This document shows, one piece after another, positions 11,346 to 21,289 of a stretch of 64,000 bases of DNA; position 1 is the first letter of the stretch, and the number at the start of each line of letters is the position of its first letter. The notes below the pieces were generated by a model. The model saw only the letters and a program-made list of their open reading frames with translations, was not told the DNA's origin and ran no database searches. Source of the stretch: Cricetomys ansorgei. Taxonomy: Eukaryota > Chordata > Mammalia > Rodentia > Nesomyidae. The stretch is from positions 1-64,000 of the forward strand of contig JAMJFZ010001777.1 of assembly GCA_026225945.1 (NCBI GenBank), in the 5' to 3' direction. Position numbers and translations under genes: made by a program.

Positions 11346-11489
11346 GCTCTTTTTGGTAAAAAGACAGAATGTCAGTCCTTCAAATTATAGTCCCCATACA
11401 TTAGCAAGATAGTGTCAATATTGTATTTGGACAGTGCCTTATAAAGAAAGATATGGAATGATATTCTGAAATGGCTACCATGAATTGGA

Positions 11490-11995
11490 TTCTGTAGAAG
11501 GTGGCTTGGGGTACATCAGTGAACACACCAGGCAAAAATCTCTGATCTCATGGACTTGATATTCTAGTGTGAGTAAGACACTAGAAAATATAATAAATTA
11601 ATTCATTGAGCATGTATTGCCTTGGATAGCAAAGGATGCTGGTTCTATGACAAGGGAAAGAAATCAATGAGCAAACAGCCACTGAATGTGTGGATGGCCT
11701 CATTGTGAAGGGAATATTTTAAATGAAGACTTTCAGGTGCAGGATTCATAAGCTGGGACAAAAGTCCCTACAATGGGGAAATATTTTTAAAGAAGAGCAA
11801 GTAAGGGCAGGAAAGTCATAGGAGGGAATCTGGGGTCATTTGGGGACTTGTCAGCCATTCAGAGTGACACAGGGAGGCATCTCAGGGTTCTGAGCAGAGG
11901 ACGCCATGATTTACATGCTATTTATTATAGGGTGACTGTGCTGTGAGCAGGTGGTAGAGGGACACGGGTGGAGAACACTAGCCAGCCACTTGAAA
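11490..11995 (+). repeat. L2-like LINE 3' segment
   Basis: The same L2 module recurs ('catcagtgaacacaccaggc', 'ctgatctcatggacttgata', 'ttctagtg'). About 300 bases later 'gggttctgagcagaggacgc' and 'agggtgactgtgctgtgagc' fit the downstream L2-type block (ttttgagcagaggag, ggatcactctggctgc). The spacing is compatible with one long ancient copy. Confidence 0.5.
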
Positions 11996-14589
11996 TGGCA
12001 AATCTAGCAGCATCTGGATCCGGACAAGCTAAAACTATGCATCATTGAGAAGCCAGCAATCATCAGCACTAGGGGAAAAGCTTTCTCTATGTGCACAAGA
12101 ACAAATGTGCAGGAATGGTCGTGTGCGTGTGTGTGCATGTGCATGCATGCGTGTGCATGTTACAAACAACAACAAAACAGCCCAGGTGCTCATGAGTAGG
12201 GCCCGATAATTTAAAACGCACTAATTCCAGGGTGCACTCTCCAGTAGTTGAAATGAATGACCTGGAGTTGTGTTATCAGGGTGGATAAATTTCTTTGTTT
12301 ATCCTCCACAAGTAAAAAAAAGTTGAGAGAACAGTTGCAATATAATAAGTTCAAGGTGCTAAAATAGTACTGCACATTTTAGATTATAAAAAAAAAACCC
12401 TGTAAGATCAAATGAAAGAGGAAATCTGTTTTGCTCATGATAATTATGTCCTGGAATCGAGAGAGGAGAAAGAGTTTTGGAAAGAAAAGGAATAAAGTAA
12501 ATTCTAAATGTTCCCCAAATCTGTGTATTGATGTGTTAATCACCTCTCTTCTTCTTTCTCTCATTCCTCCCCTCCCTCCATTAAAATAAAACAAAACAAA
12601 AAAACAAAAAAAAATCTTTGGAAGATACTGAAATGGTAAAGTTTATATGTTTTCATCGGAAAAAAATCAACAAAATTTAATAACAATTAGAAATATTTCA
12701 TTAAAATAGGTATAGAGAAGAAATTCTTAAAGCATTCTGTAAATTCTTAAGTCAACTTCTATCTCCAGGTCAAAACAACAGCCATAACATTATTCTTTCC
12801 CATGTAAGTTCATTTGCTGGTGTTTCCAATCAAAACTATAAATTCTCTATCTGGGGAGTCGAAATCTGATGCTCCAGAGCGTGACACTGGCATCCTGACT
12901 ACTTTGAAGTGAAGGAGACAGCCAGCACTCAGAAGGAAGGTCTTGCTGGTTCTCCCACCCTCCTGTTTTCTGACCCCTTTCGTCACTTTTGTCTCTTGAA
13001 GTGAGTCACAGAAAACCATGATTCCTTTTGCTTACGGGAATCATAGACCCCAGAGCCCTTCTCACACGAGTACTCCATAAAACTTCGGAAGTTTGCTTCT
13101 TCGTTCTTTCTTGCGCGGAGGCTGTGATTCTAGTGTGCTCCCATATCCACGAGAGAGAAGTGCCATGCAGAGGCAGGAAGAATGTGAGCAACACACTTTG
13201 CTGGTTCCTCCCCGAGCCTCTTGCCTTTTATCAAACTCCATTCACATTTCTATCTGCCTCTCCATTCTTCATCAAATCTCAGCGTAAACATAGACCCCCT
13301 CAGTCTCTGCACCCTTATCTCTGAAGGCAATGTCACAGAAAATTTTGATTCAATTAATTTGCCAGGCTTTTCTTTCATTACGTGTCTTTGGTATATTCCA
13401 GCTGTGACCCTTATGAGGGATTAGGAAAGACCACCACATCTTACTGCCTTCATGTCTATATCTGTAGCTTTTCCTTCCTTTCATCTTTCTGACTGCCTCT
13501 TTTTGTGCCACTTTTGTCAATGTTTAACAGCCTTTGTAACGTTGGTGGTGCATTAAAAACAGTCCTTGAGGGTTCTATTTGACTGTAGCAGAAAGTTCCT
13601 ACAGCTGGGTTCCCAAGGTTCGTGAACTTGGCTTCATGAGGTCGGGGGTGGGGGGGGAGATTGGCAATAAATGGTCTCAGTCCTGCACTCAGAGGCTGTC
13701 TTCCTTTACTGCTTGCAAAAGCAGGCCGGATGGCTTAAGAAGCTTATTATTTCATGGAGCTGAAATGTTATTAGCAGAAGAGCAACCTGAGCAAAACGTA
13801 TTTCAGCAGGTGACAAGTATGTTTTGTACGGTGTATTGATGATAATTTCTCTTCTTCTCGGTCTCTCCTGCCTTGTGCGAGAGGTTTCTTTTAAAACAAG
13901 TGTTTTCAGATTGAAGCACGTTATGGCAAGGAGCCCGGAAGAGGTGGATTTAGCGCACTGAAGTTCTGTTTTCAATTATCAAGAATCCACGAAACCACAG
14001 GCTTAGGTTTTGGATAGTCAATTTCAATGTTTGCCTTTGCAATGTAAATGTATAAAACATAAGCTGTTTAGCAGTTCCAAGGTCTTTCTCAGTGACATGA
14101 GTCTCATCTCTCAGCCGAGTACCTGCTGGGTAGGCTTATCACAAAAGCAGGTTTATGGCGCCTTCATTAATATGTCTGCACATTGACTAGACATTGGGAT
14201 GTGCAATTCATTTTCCCCTAACCTAGGATCCATCATACATATTCAATTTAACATATTTCATTATGCTAATTTAAAAAATGGATTTTTTTTTCTTACAAGT
14301 TACAGCACGTTTTCCAAAGACAGAGAAAACCTGTGACTGTTACAATGCTTTATTCGACTGTTATATGAGAATTTCCATTTTAATAGAGGCAAGTGTCTGA
14401 CTTGAGATCACATGATGCACAGGAACAAGACTGGTTCAGACAATGGAAAGCAGAGAGAACAAGGGAGGGAGAGCATAAAGGAAGGAAGATACCCATGGCT
14501 GGCCGAGCCCTGAGTGTCAGTCAGGCTGGGCCCTGCTGGAATCTTCTTGGTTTCAGATCAGCTTACTGGTGAGCTCCATTCAGTTTCTC
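11996..14589. other. Long unassigned non-coding stretch
   Basis: Holds a degenerate GT/GCAT-rich patch (12120-12162) and an A-rich tract with AAAAC units (12587-12616). The rest shows no repeat that I recognise. Several ORFs of 60-98 codons between 12810 and 13975 overlap on both strands and lack exon signals. Confidence 0.5.
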
Positions 14590-14762
14590 ACAACTGGTAT
14601 AAAGAAGAAGTAGCTTGAGTCAAAGGTCACCTAAGTCACCTAATATGTCCTAGTGTGTCAGTTTTCTTATCAGTAATAACGATGATAGTAGTACTTGCCC
14701 ACTGGCCTCTGAGTGTTGCTTAGAAGCTAATGACGATAATGAAAATGTCTGTAAACGATAGT
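14590..14762 (+). repeat. MIR SINE
   Basis: 'aagtcacctaatatgtccta' then 'gtgtcagttttcttatcagt', 'aataacgatgatagtagtac' and 'ttgccc' reproduces the MIR core order (aagttacttaacctctctg, cctcagtttcctcatctg, ggataataatagtacct). The order makes this one of the clearer ancient SINEs here. Confidence 0.75.
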
Positions 14763-15123
14763 GTGAGATTTAGGTTTTTAATGACATTTCTACTATTAAT
14801 AATGAAATGATGGTGTAGACTTAATGTATTTCAATTAACATTGCTGTGCATGGTATGTATGGTCTGAAGTTTCTTTGTGCAATATGGAAGCCAGTAGCTA
14901 TTGACATTACATTCAATTGAAATTGAATAATACCTAAAAAAAAAAAACAACTTTCAGCTACTCAGATATGTTCGCTACATTTCACATGTTGGTAATTAAG
15001 TGTGTCTAATGGTTAGCTTCAGATAGCATGGCCACTAGAATCTTTTCACCGTTTCAGATGGTGCTGTTTTAAAGTTTAAAGGGATACTTCTTTCAATTTG
15101 CTCTATTACAGAACTATATACAA
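14763..15123. other. Unassigned non-coding stretch
   Basis: AT-rich with an A-run at 14936-14947. No repeat family recognised. Confidence 0.5.
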
Positions 15124-15268
15124 ACACATTTATTTTATTGTATTATATTGTATTTATTTATGTGTATGTATGTATGAGTGTGTATGTGTGTACATGTGTG
15201 TATATGTGTGTGTTCGTGTGTATATGTATGTGTATGTGTGTGCATGTATGTGTATGTGTATATATTTG
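15124..15268. repeat. TG/TATG-rich microsatellite, left part
   Basis: Degenerate TG, TATG and TGTA units. The same composition resumes at 15571 after the solo LTR, so this was probably one array before insertion. Apparent Cys/Val/Tyr-rich ORFs here are translations of the repeat. Confidence 0.9.
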
Positions 15269-15570
15269 TGTTGGGGAAGTTTATTTTTACTTATGTTTGA
15301 AATTGTTTTGTGAACTGTTGGGTGAAGGTCTTGTGTTTTGTATGGTCTGCAGGTGATAGACTTCTGTGGGGGATGTTTGATTGCTTATGATCTGCTCCTG
15401 AGGAGTCTGAATCACTAAAACACCTAAGTGCAGACACTCAGGGGTTCCACTATGGAGTCTGGCATTGTCCAGGATGGTGGTTCCCTCTGCCGAGGTCTGG
15501 CAGGTCTTCCACATATGAAATATGCCTACTTGTCATTTTTGTGAGTCCCCCCCAGCAGCCTACAACTACA
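15269..15570 (+). mobile_element. Solo LTR, class II (ERVK-like), same family as the 45-47 kb element
   Basis: A 302-bp LTR running from 'tgttggggaagtttattttt' to 'cctacaactaca', with the retroviral TG...CA ends. It is flanked by 6-bp target duplications, tatttg (15263-15268) and tgtttg (15571-15576), with 5 of 6 matching. Internal blocks match the minus-strand LTRs at 45052-45386 and 46850-47188: 'tgtgggggatgtttgatt', 'cactcaggggttccactatg' and 'ggtggttccctctgccgagg'. A solo LTR normally forms by recombination between the two LTRs of a provirus. Confidence 0.88.
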
Positions 15571-15758
15571 TGTTTGCATGTGTGTTTGTGTATATGTGTG
15601 TGTATATGTGTATAATTATATGTGTGTGTGTGCTTGTATATGTGTGTATGTATATGTGTGTGGCTATGTGTGTGCATGTACATGTGTGTATGTGTATTGT
15701 GTATTTGTGTGTGTATATGTATATGTGTGTATATGTGTGTGTGTATATGTGTATGTAT
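15571..15758. repeat. TG/TATG-rich microsatellite, right part
   Basis: Continuation of the TG-rich array interrupted by the solo LTR. Confidence 0.9.
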
Positions 15759-15897
15759 GGGAGCCAGAACTGAGTTGGATTCTTTCCAGTTGGGATTACA
15801 AGGGTTTATGAGCAGTTTCATGTAGGTGCTGAGATTCAAACTCTGGACCTCTGACAGCACTAAGGGTTCTTAACTGCTGAGCCACCTCTTCACATCC
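15759..15897 (-). repeat. B2/B3-class SINE, partial
   Basis: On the plus strand it ends with 'gggttcttaactgctgagcc' and 'acctcttcacatcc', the complement of a B2-type tRNA head. 'ctgagattcaaactctggac' precedes it. The TG array lies at its 3' end. Confidence 0.75.
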
Positions 15898-16456
15898 CTC
15901 CTCACCGGGCCTCTTTCTAATTTATGTGTTAAAGGGGAAACCAAATTCTATTTTCACTGAATTTGAAACTTAGTTATGGTCTTTATAAGGGTAATCAAGA
16001 GCTTATGTAATTATTATTGAAAAAAGAAAGTAAGTTTTCAGTAGTTCATTGCAACAAATTCAGAAGCCATAAAATGTTTTATACACCATAAAAATTATTC
16101 TCTAGCTTTGTACCGTGGAAACTCATTTTACTTTGATTTACTGTGACTTGGAACTTAAGACTTAGAATGAGATAAATGAGCTGCTTTGGTTACATCATCT
16201 TCATGGGGTCTTAAATGCAACCTCTGCTCTAGTCATTGAGGTTACCCAAAGGAGTGCCTACAGTTTCTGAGTGACTCACCCGACAGCACAACAGCATGCA
16301 GTTGGCATTTCTCACCCACTGCCTAGGCAACTTGCCTGACCGTTCCGATAAAGACTCTGTGTAGCACTGGGGCCAGCAGAGGCAATTTAAGGAGAAACTA
16401 CATAGATCAAACTAAGGTCACTGGGCTGATAGGCAAAGACACTTTCCCTTGTGGGG
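15898..16456. other. Unassigned non-coding stretch
   Basis: AT-rich sequence with no repeat or coding signal that I recognise. Confidence 0.5.
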
Positions 16457-17007
16457 TGTGGTGCTGGTTTATTTTTTTTTTATTTTTTTTCTTTTCAAGC
16501 TTCTTTGTGTAACCTTGGCTGTCCTAGAACTTGCTATGTAGACCAGACTGGCCTTGTTGAACTCACAGAGATCCACATGCCTCTGCCTCCCTGCAATGCT
16601 GGGTTTAAAGGCGTGCACCACCATGCCCAGCAATGCTGGTTATTTTTGATGTTCAACCAGACACAACCTAGAATCATTTGGGAAGAGGATCTCAGTGAAG
16701 AACTGCCTCGATCAGGTTGGGCTCTGGGCACGCCAATGAGGAATTTTTTTTTCTTAACTGGGTTCATTGAGGTGGCAAAACCCACTTTGAATGTGGGCAG
16801 CATCACTTCATTGGTTGGACCCTGAACTGTAAGAGTGAAACAAATCAGTCAGCTGAGCAAGCAAACACACATTGATCTCTTTGTCTGCTCTTGGATGCCA
16901 TGCGGTGAGTTCCTGCCTTGACTTACCCACAATAATGGACTGTAACATGGAATTATAAGCCCTACGCTGTTTTTGGTCAGGGTATTTCATCACAACCAAA
17001 GAAACTA
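16457..17007 (+). mobile_element. Rodent MT/RMER-like LTR-type repeat, split by a B1
   Basis: The left end (about 16457-16476) is separated from the body (16634-17007) by a B1. The body shows 'gacacaacctagaatcattt', 'tgaggtggcaaaacccactt', 'gaatgtgggcagcatcactt', 'ataatggactgtaacatgga' and 'agggtatttcatcacaacca', an order typical of abundant rodent MaLR/RMER-type repeats. Exact family uncertain. Confidence 0.65.
16477..16633 (-). repeat. B1 SINE nested in an LTR-type repeat
   Basis: On the plus strand it shows 'ttggctgtcctagaacttgc', 'tgtagaccagactggcc', 'tgcctctgcctccctgcaat' and 'aaaggcgtgcaccaccatgc'. Near-identical flanks 'tgctggtttattttt' (16462-) and 'tgctggttattttt' (16634-) look like the target-site duplication. 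Confidence 0.92.
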
Positions 17008-17149
17008 GAAAACATACTTAAACATTGCTTGATACTTTGTGATGATCTTAGATTGCAAATATATGAGGCATCAATCATTTCTGAACATCATTTCGGTTCC
17101 CAAATGAGTGTCTTTGCTAGCAACATGTGGTTTCCAATTTCCTATGTAT

Positions 17150-17298
17150 TTTTTTTTTTTTTTAAAAACAAGGTTTCATCATGTAGGTCCTCACTAGCTT
17201 GGCACTTGTTAGACCGCTGGCCTTGAGTTCAGAGAGATCGACCTGCCTCTGCCTCCTGAGTGCTGGAATTAAAGGCATTCGCTACCACACCAGGGCCA
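17150..17298 (-). repeat. B1 SINE
   Basis: A T-run complementary to an A-tail, then 'aacaaggtttcatcatgtag', 'tgcctctgcctcctgagtgc' and 'tggaattaaaggcattcgct'. More diverged than the other B1 copies. Confidence 0.88.
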
Positions 17299-17945
17299 GT
17301 GTACATATTTTTAAGAATTCTTAAATAACCACTTGAATTTTCCAACCGTTGTGCCTTGACTCTAACAGCAAGTTATCGTGTAACCGGGAAGAAAGTCAGA
17401 CAATGCCTTGGCGCATTTGTTAATTTCTTAATGGGCATGGTAAAGGGTCTACTCCGTCGGGTCTGTCCCCTACTAAGGTGAGGGGAAGGGCTTTGAATGT
17501 CAAGAAAGAGAGTGTCCATGTTCCTGAGACAGAATGCAGAGAGGTCCTGCTATGACTCTACGAAGACTGCCTGGATGCCAAGTAATTAATTGGGCCGCTC
17601 GAGATATTTGAAGACTAGAGGATATGGCAGAGAACGCAGATAAGGGAGTGGATAGAAGACTGCTCACACATGTGTAGAAAGCAGATGGGGGACATTACAA
17701 GGATGTCAACGCTGGTCAGTAGCCCACAGGAAGACCCTCTCAGCTGTCATTCGCTAGAGAGGGTACAAATGTGTAAAGAAGGCACAGGCAGCTGGGAATC
17801 TGAGATGCTCATTTCCTAGCTGGAAAGCGCGAATAGCATGGGGAAAACACGGAGGAGTCTGCCAAATCTTGAGGCCAAAGAAGAGAACTGAGAAGGTCAT
17901 TTCTGAAAACTGAGTCTGCTGCCTTCGTACTGAAGGGGAAAGGTT
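17299..17945. other. Unassigned non-coding stretch
   Basis: No repeat recognised. A 110-codon minus-strand ORF (17754-18086) runs into the polypyrimidine tract and is compositionally Lys/Glu/Gly-rich for that reason alone. Confidence 0.5.
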
Positions 17946-18117
17946 GGCTTTTGTCTCTTCTCTCCCCTCTTCTCCCTTCCCCTCTCTCCCCTCCCTACTC
18001 TTCATCCCCTCCCATCCCCTTCCCACCCCCTTTTTACTCTTTTTCTCTCTTCCCCTCTTCCCTATGTTCTTCTCCCCTCTCTTCATTCGCCCTTTTTTTT
18101 ATTCTCCCCTTCTTTTG
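17946..18117. repeat. Long polypyrimidine tract
   Basis: About 170 bases made almost wholly of C and T on the plus strand, with CTCCCC and CTTCCC motifs and few purines. It has no single repeat unit, so it is best called low-complexity Y-rich DNA. Confidence 0.9.
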
Positions 18118-19184
18118 GCACTTTGATCTCCCAGAAGTCCTTAATCTAAGAAACACAGCAACACCAGAGTCATTAGAAAGGAAGGACTCCACAGTGGCAT
18201 TTGGTTAGCAGAATGACAACATTTTACCGTTTTCCAATTTCATCATAAGCTCTGTTCCATAAGGAAAATGTGATGGGAAATCAAGATTCATACTTAAAAA
18301 AAAACTATTCATCAGCAAAGGACTAAAATTATATTTTAAGTTTAGGCAGATATTACAATGGCTTTTGTTTTCAGATGGACCAGATTTAAAGGAAGGGAAA
18401 AATTAAGACAAAACCCAAATTATTCAGTGCTTGGTTTTTACTCTTAATAATTATGGCTCTAGACACAAATTAAAACCCAAAACAACCAAACAAGCAACCA
18501 ACCCATAAACAACAACAACAACAAAAAACCCGGAAAGGACTGCATCGACCTCTGTACCTGAGATCATTCTCAAGTCCACTTTCTCCCTACTGTGTTCTTA
18601 AATCATAGTAACTGGCCAACACCAGTCTCCGCTTATGTGGCCCCCACAGCATTCTTCATCTGAAGAAATGGTTTACTAGAGGTGAATTTCTCTTTGTGAC
18701 CCAGAAAATTGTGATGAAGGCAAAATTAAGACTACCATATTCAGAATGAGTCATAAAGCTAAACATTGAATGGAAGGTTATATCCACAATTGTTAATCTA
18801 AGTATTCACCCCAAGGTTCTGGGTCATTCAATTATTATTTATAAATTACTCAAAAATTCTGACTAGAAAGGAACAAAATCCTCATGGTGAGTGTACCTAA
18901 TGACCTGTAGCCATTGCATTTCTTTTTGGTCCTTCTTAGAGGTAATTCTACCCTGAAGTTAAATATTTCTCCTTTTGTTGCTTATACTTTCGGTACATGT
19001 GTAGTTATTAATGTCTGTAAACAACTAAAGTTTCATATGCTTTTGAACGTCACATGAAAGGAGCTGTGACAGGAGCCTTAATTCCTCATGCAGTTTGCGT
19101 ACTCAATAGCATTGGTTTGTAAAGATAACTGTTCATCATCCATCAGATCTTCCTCTTTCGTTTTGATTGTCGAATCACAGCTTC
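18118..19184. other. Unassigned non-coding stretch
   Basis: AT-rich. Contains a CAA/AACA-rich patch at 18477-18530. No gene or repeat family recognised. Confidence 0.5.
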
Positions 19185-19400
19185 TCAATAGAAAATAATT
19201 ATTGAGCATTCCTCAAGGCACAGCAGTGATCAAAACAGAGATCTTGGTTGGGAGGAACTTATATCCTATTGGAGAGATTTGGAAAATGTTAAATGAGCGT
19301 AATAAGCAATACAGCATGTTCGATGGTTTTTGATGGCATAAGAAAATGTAGAGCCAATTACTGTGGCTTGGGAGTGTAGAGCATCAGGAGACAGGAAGTT
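19185..19400 (+). repeat. L2-like LINE fragment
   Basis: 'attattgagcattcctcaag', 'gcacagcagtgatcaaaaca', 'gagatcttggttgggaggaa' and 'cttatatcctattggagaga' follow the L2 3' pattern (attgagcacctac, agcagtgaacaaaacagac, gagcttacattctagtggg). Confidence 0.6.
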
Positions 19401-20699
19401 GAAATTTCAATACAAAGGTCTGATGTGGCCTTTTCATTGTTTCGTCTCTGACCATAATTATAGACAGAAGTGAGAGCAGGCTTTCTTTTTGTCTTATTAC
19501 CAATATTTTTAGAATTCTTCTAAAATTTCACTGGTAGTATATGTTTCTAACATTTTTGAATAATACTTTTTCTGAAGTCAAGGACTTATTTTTCAGATTC
19601 CTTTTTGCTCTATGTTTTTCTGTTGTTAATTACAAACACAATTTTATTGCTCCTGAATATTTCCCTCCCTTACTAAGGTGATGAATTGATTTTCCCTTTA
19701 GTTCCTTAATGGAGTGGATTGATATTCTGACATTATTTCTCTATTTCTGGATTGGACTCATCTGCCATCGGGATGTTTTAAAACACATTGATGACTTATT
19801 TTGCAGACCATTGGGGCTTTAAAATATGATATTCTCCCATGATTTTCTTTTGTCATGATCAATTTTGAAAGTTACCTCAGAACAGGAGTCAGGTAGCACT
19901 CCGAATTTTTTTCTTTTTCTGAAAACGTTTACATGAAGTAGGAATGACCCTGTTATCCAAGGCCTTGCAGCTGTAGTGATTATTGATTAAATATTGCTTA
20001 ACGGTCTATTTGCTTCCTGAGGATGTTGTGAAAAAGTTTTACAAACTAAATGGTGAAACACAACTTCCGGCTCTGGAAACTGGAAGTCTGAAATCTGGTG
20101 TTGGTACGGAAGTAGTCTGATAAGAGCTCTCAGGAAGAGCCCTTACTTAGCTGGCTTGTGGCACTTGCTAGCTAGCAATCCTTCCCGTTCCTTAGTTCGC
20201 AGAGATGTCCTGTCACACTGCCTTACCTCAGTGTGACCTCAAGTTGTCTTTGCTCTGGGCATGTCTACCTTCTATGTTCACATTGTTCCCTCTGGAGCTG
20301 GAGCTGCTGGGATTGTACCAAGGCCTCATGCATACAAAGAACACCCTTTACCCTGAGCTACAAACTAGGCCCTGCTCCTTATGAGGACACCAGGCATAAG
20401 CTAGGACTTCAACAGAGTTTTTTGTTTGTTGTTTTGTTTTGCTTGTTTGTTTTTGGTTTGGGGGAGGGTCACGCAATTCAATCCATAAAAATATAGGTAT
20501 TTTTTTCTTTCCTGTTTCCTCTTTAATCACTCTAATAGTTTATATTTTTATGGAAATTGGCTTATTAATGTTATTTTAAAAAACCTTGAATTTGAATATT
20601 TTCAATATTCATTTATTTGTTCTTCTTCAGAATTTCTTGATTGGTCCTGCCAGAAGTGTGTTTAGTTAATTCATCTTCTTTAAGAATTGCCTTAAATAT
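19401..20699. other. Mostly unassigned; possible old L1 trace
   Basis: 19480-19900 is T-rich on the plus strand and weakly recalls minus-strand L1 ORF2 (for example 'tggagtggattgatattctg'), but not clearly enough for a call. A TTTG-rich patch lies at 20417-20460. No gene recognised. Confidence 0.35.
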
Positions 20700-20883
20700 T
20701 TATTTTTTAGATTAAAAATTATTTTAAATTATATATTGTATGAAGGTGGGGTGGATTATGTGCAGTGAGTGCATATGCCCAGGAGGCCAGAGGCAATCAA
20801 TCTTTGGAACGGGAGTCACAGGCAACTGATTGAGTCTGACTTGGCTTCTGGGAACCTACTATGATCTTCTGCAAGAGCAGTGT
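20700..20883 (-). repeat. B3/B2 SINE, 3' part of a split copy
   Basis: On the plus strand, 'cccaggaggccagaggcaat', then 'ggaacgggagtcacaggcaa' and 'gatcttctgcaagagcagtg' are the complement of a B3 body. The SINE breaks off at 20883 and resumes at 21254, where the head lies. Confidence 0.75.
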
Positions 20884-21246
20884 ACTAGTTGGTGCTTGTG
20901 AAGTTGAGAAATTGCCTCCATCAGATTGCCTTGTGATCATGTCTGTGGGGTATTTTTTTGATTAATGATTGATGTGTGAGAGCCCAGCCCGCTGTGGGTT
21001 ATGCCGCCCCTAGCAGGTAGTTCTGGGCTGTATAAGAAATCAAGCTGAGCAGGCCATGAAGAACAAACAGCAGTGTTTCTCCATAGTCTGCTTCAGTTCC
21101 CACCTCCAGGTTCCTCCTGATTGAGGCCCTGCCCTTCTCTCAGTGATGGACTGAGATCTAGGAAATGAAAATCAGATTAAACCCTTTCTTCCCCAAGTCG
21201 GTTTTTGTTACTGTTTTATCACAGCAAAGAAAAACAAACTAATAAA
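20884..21246 (+). mobile_element. Rodent LTR-like repeat (MT/ORR/RMER type) inserted in a B3
   Basis: The body 'attgcctccatcagattgcc', 'ttgattaatgattgatgtgt', 'gagcccagcccgctgtgggt', 'agctgagcaggccatgaaga' and 'tgttttatcacagcaaagaa' follows an abundant rodent repeat. An 8-bp perfect direct repeat, agcagtgt, flanks it (20876-20883 and 21246-21253; base 21246 is ambiguous between element and repeat). Family name uncertain. Confidence 0.75.
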
Positions 21247-21253
21247 GCAGTGT

Positions 21254-21289
21254 GCTCACCTAACTCCTGAGCTAGCTCTTTAGTCCTGC
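21254..21289 (-). repeat. B3/B2 SINE, head part of the split copy
   Basis: 'gctcacctaactcctgagct' and 'agctctttagtcc' are the complement of the tRNA-like B3 head and directly continue the SINE interrupted at 20883. Confidence 0.72.

Noticed and set aside
15098..15860. Cys/Val/Tyr-rich and His/Thr-rich ORFs
   Set aside because: They are translations of the TG/TATG microsatellite and its complement.
19480..19900. Minus-strand L1 ORF2 fragment
   Set aside because: The likeness is weak and patchy in T-rich sequence, so it is mentioned only in the stretch description.
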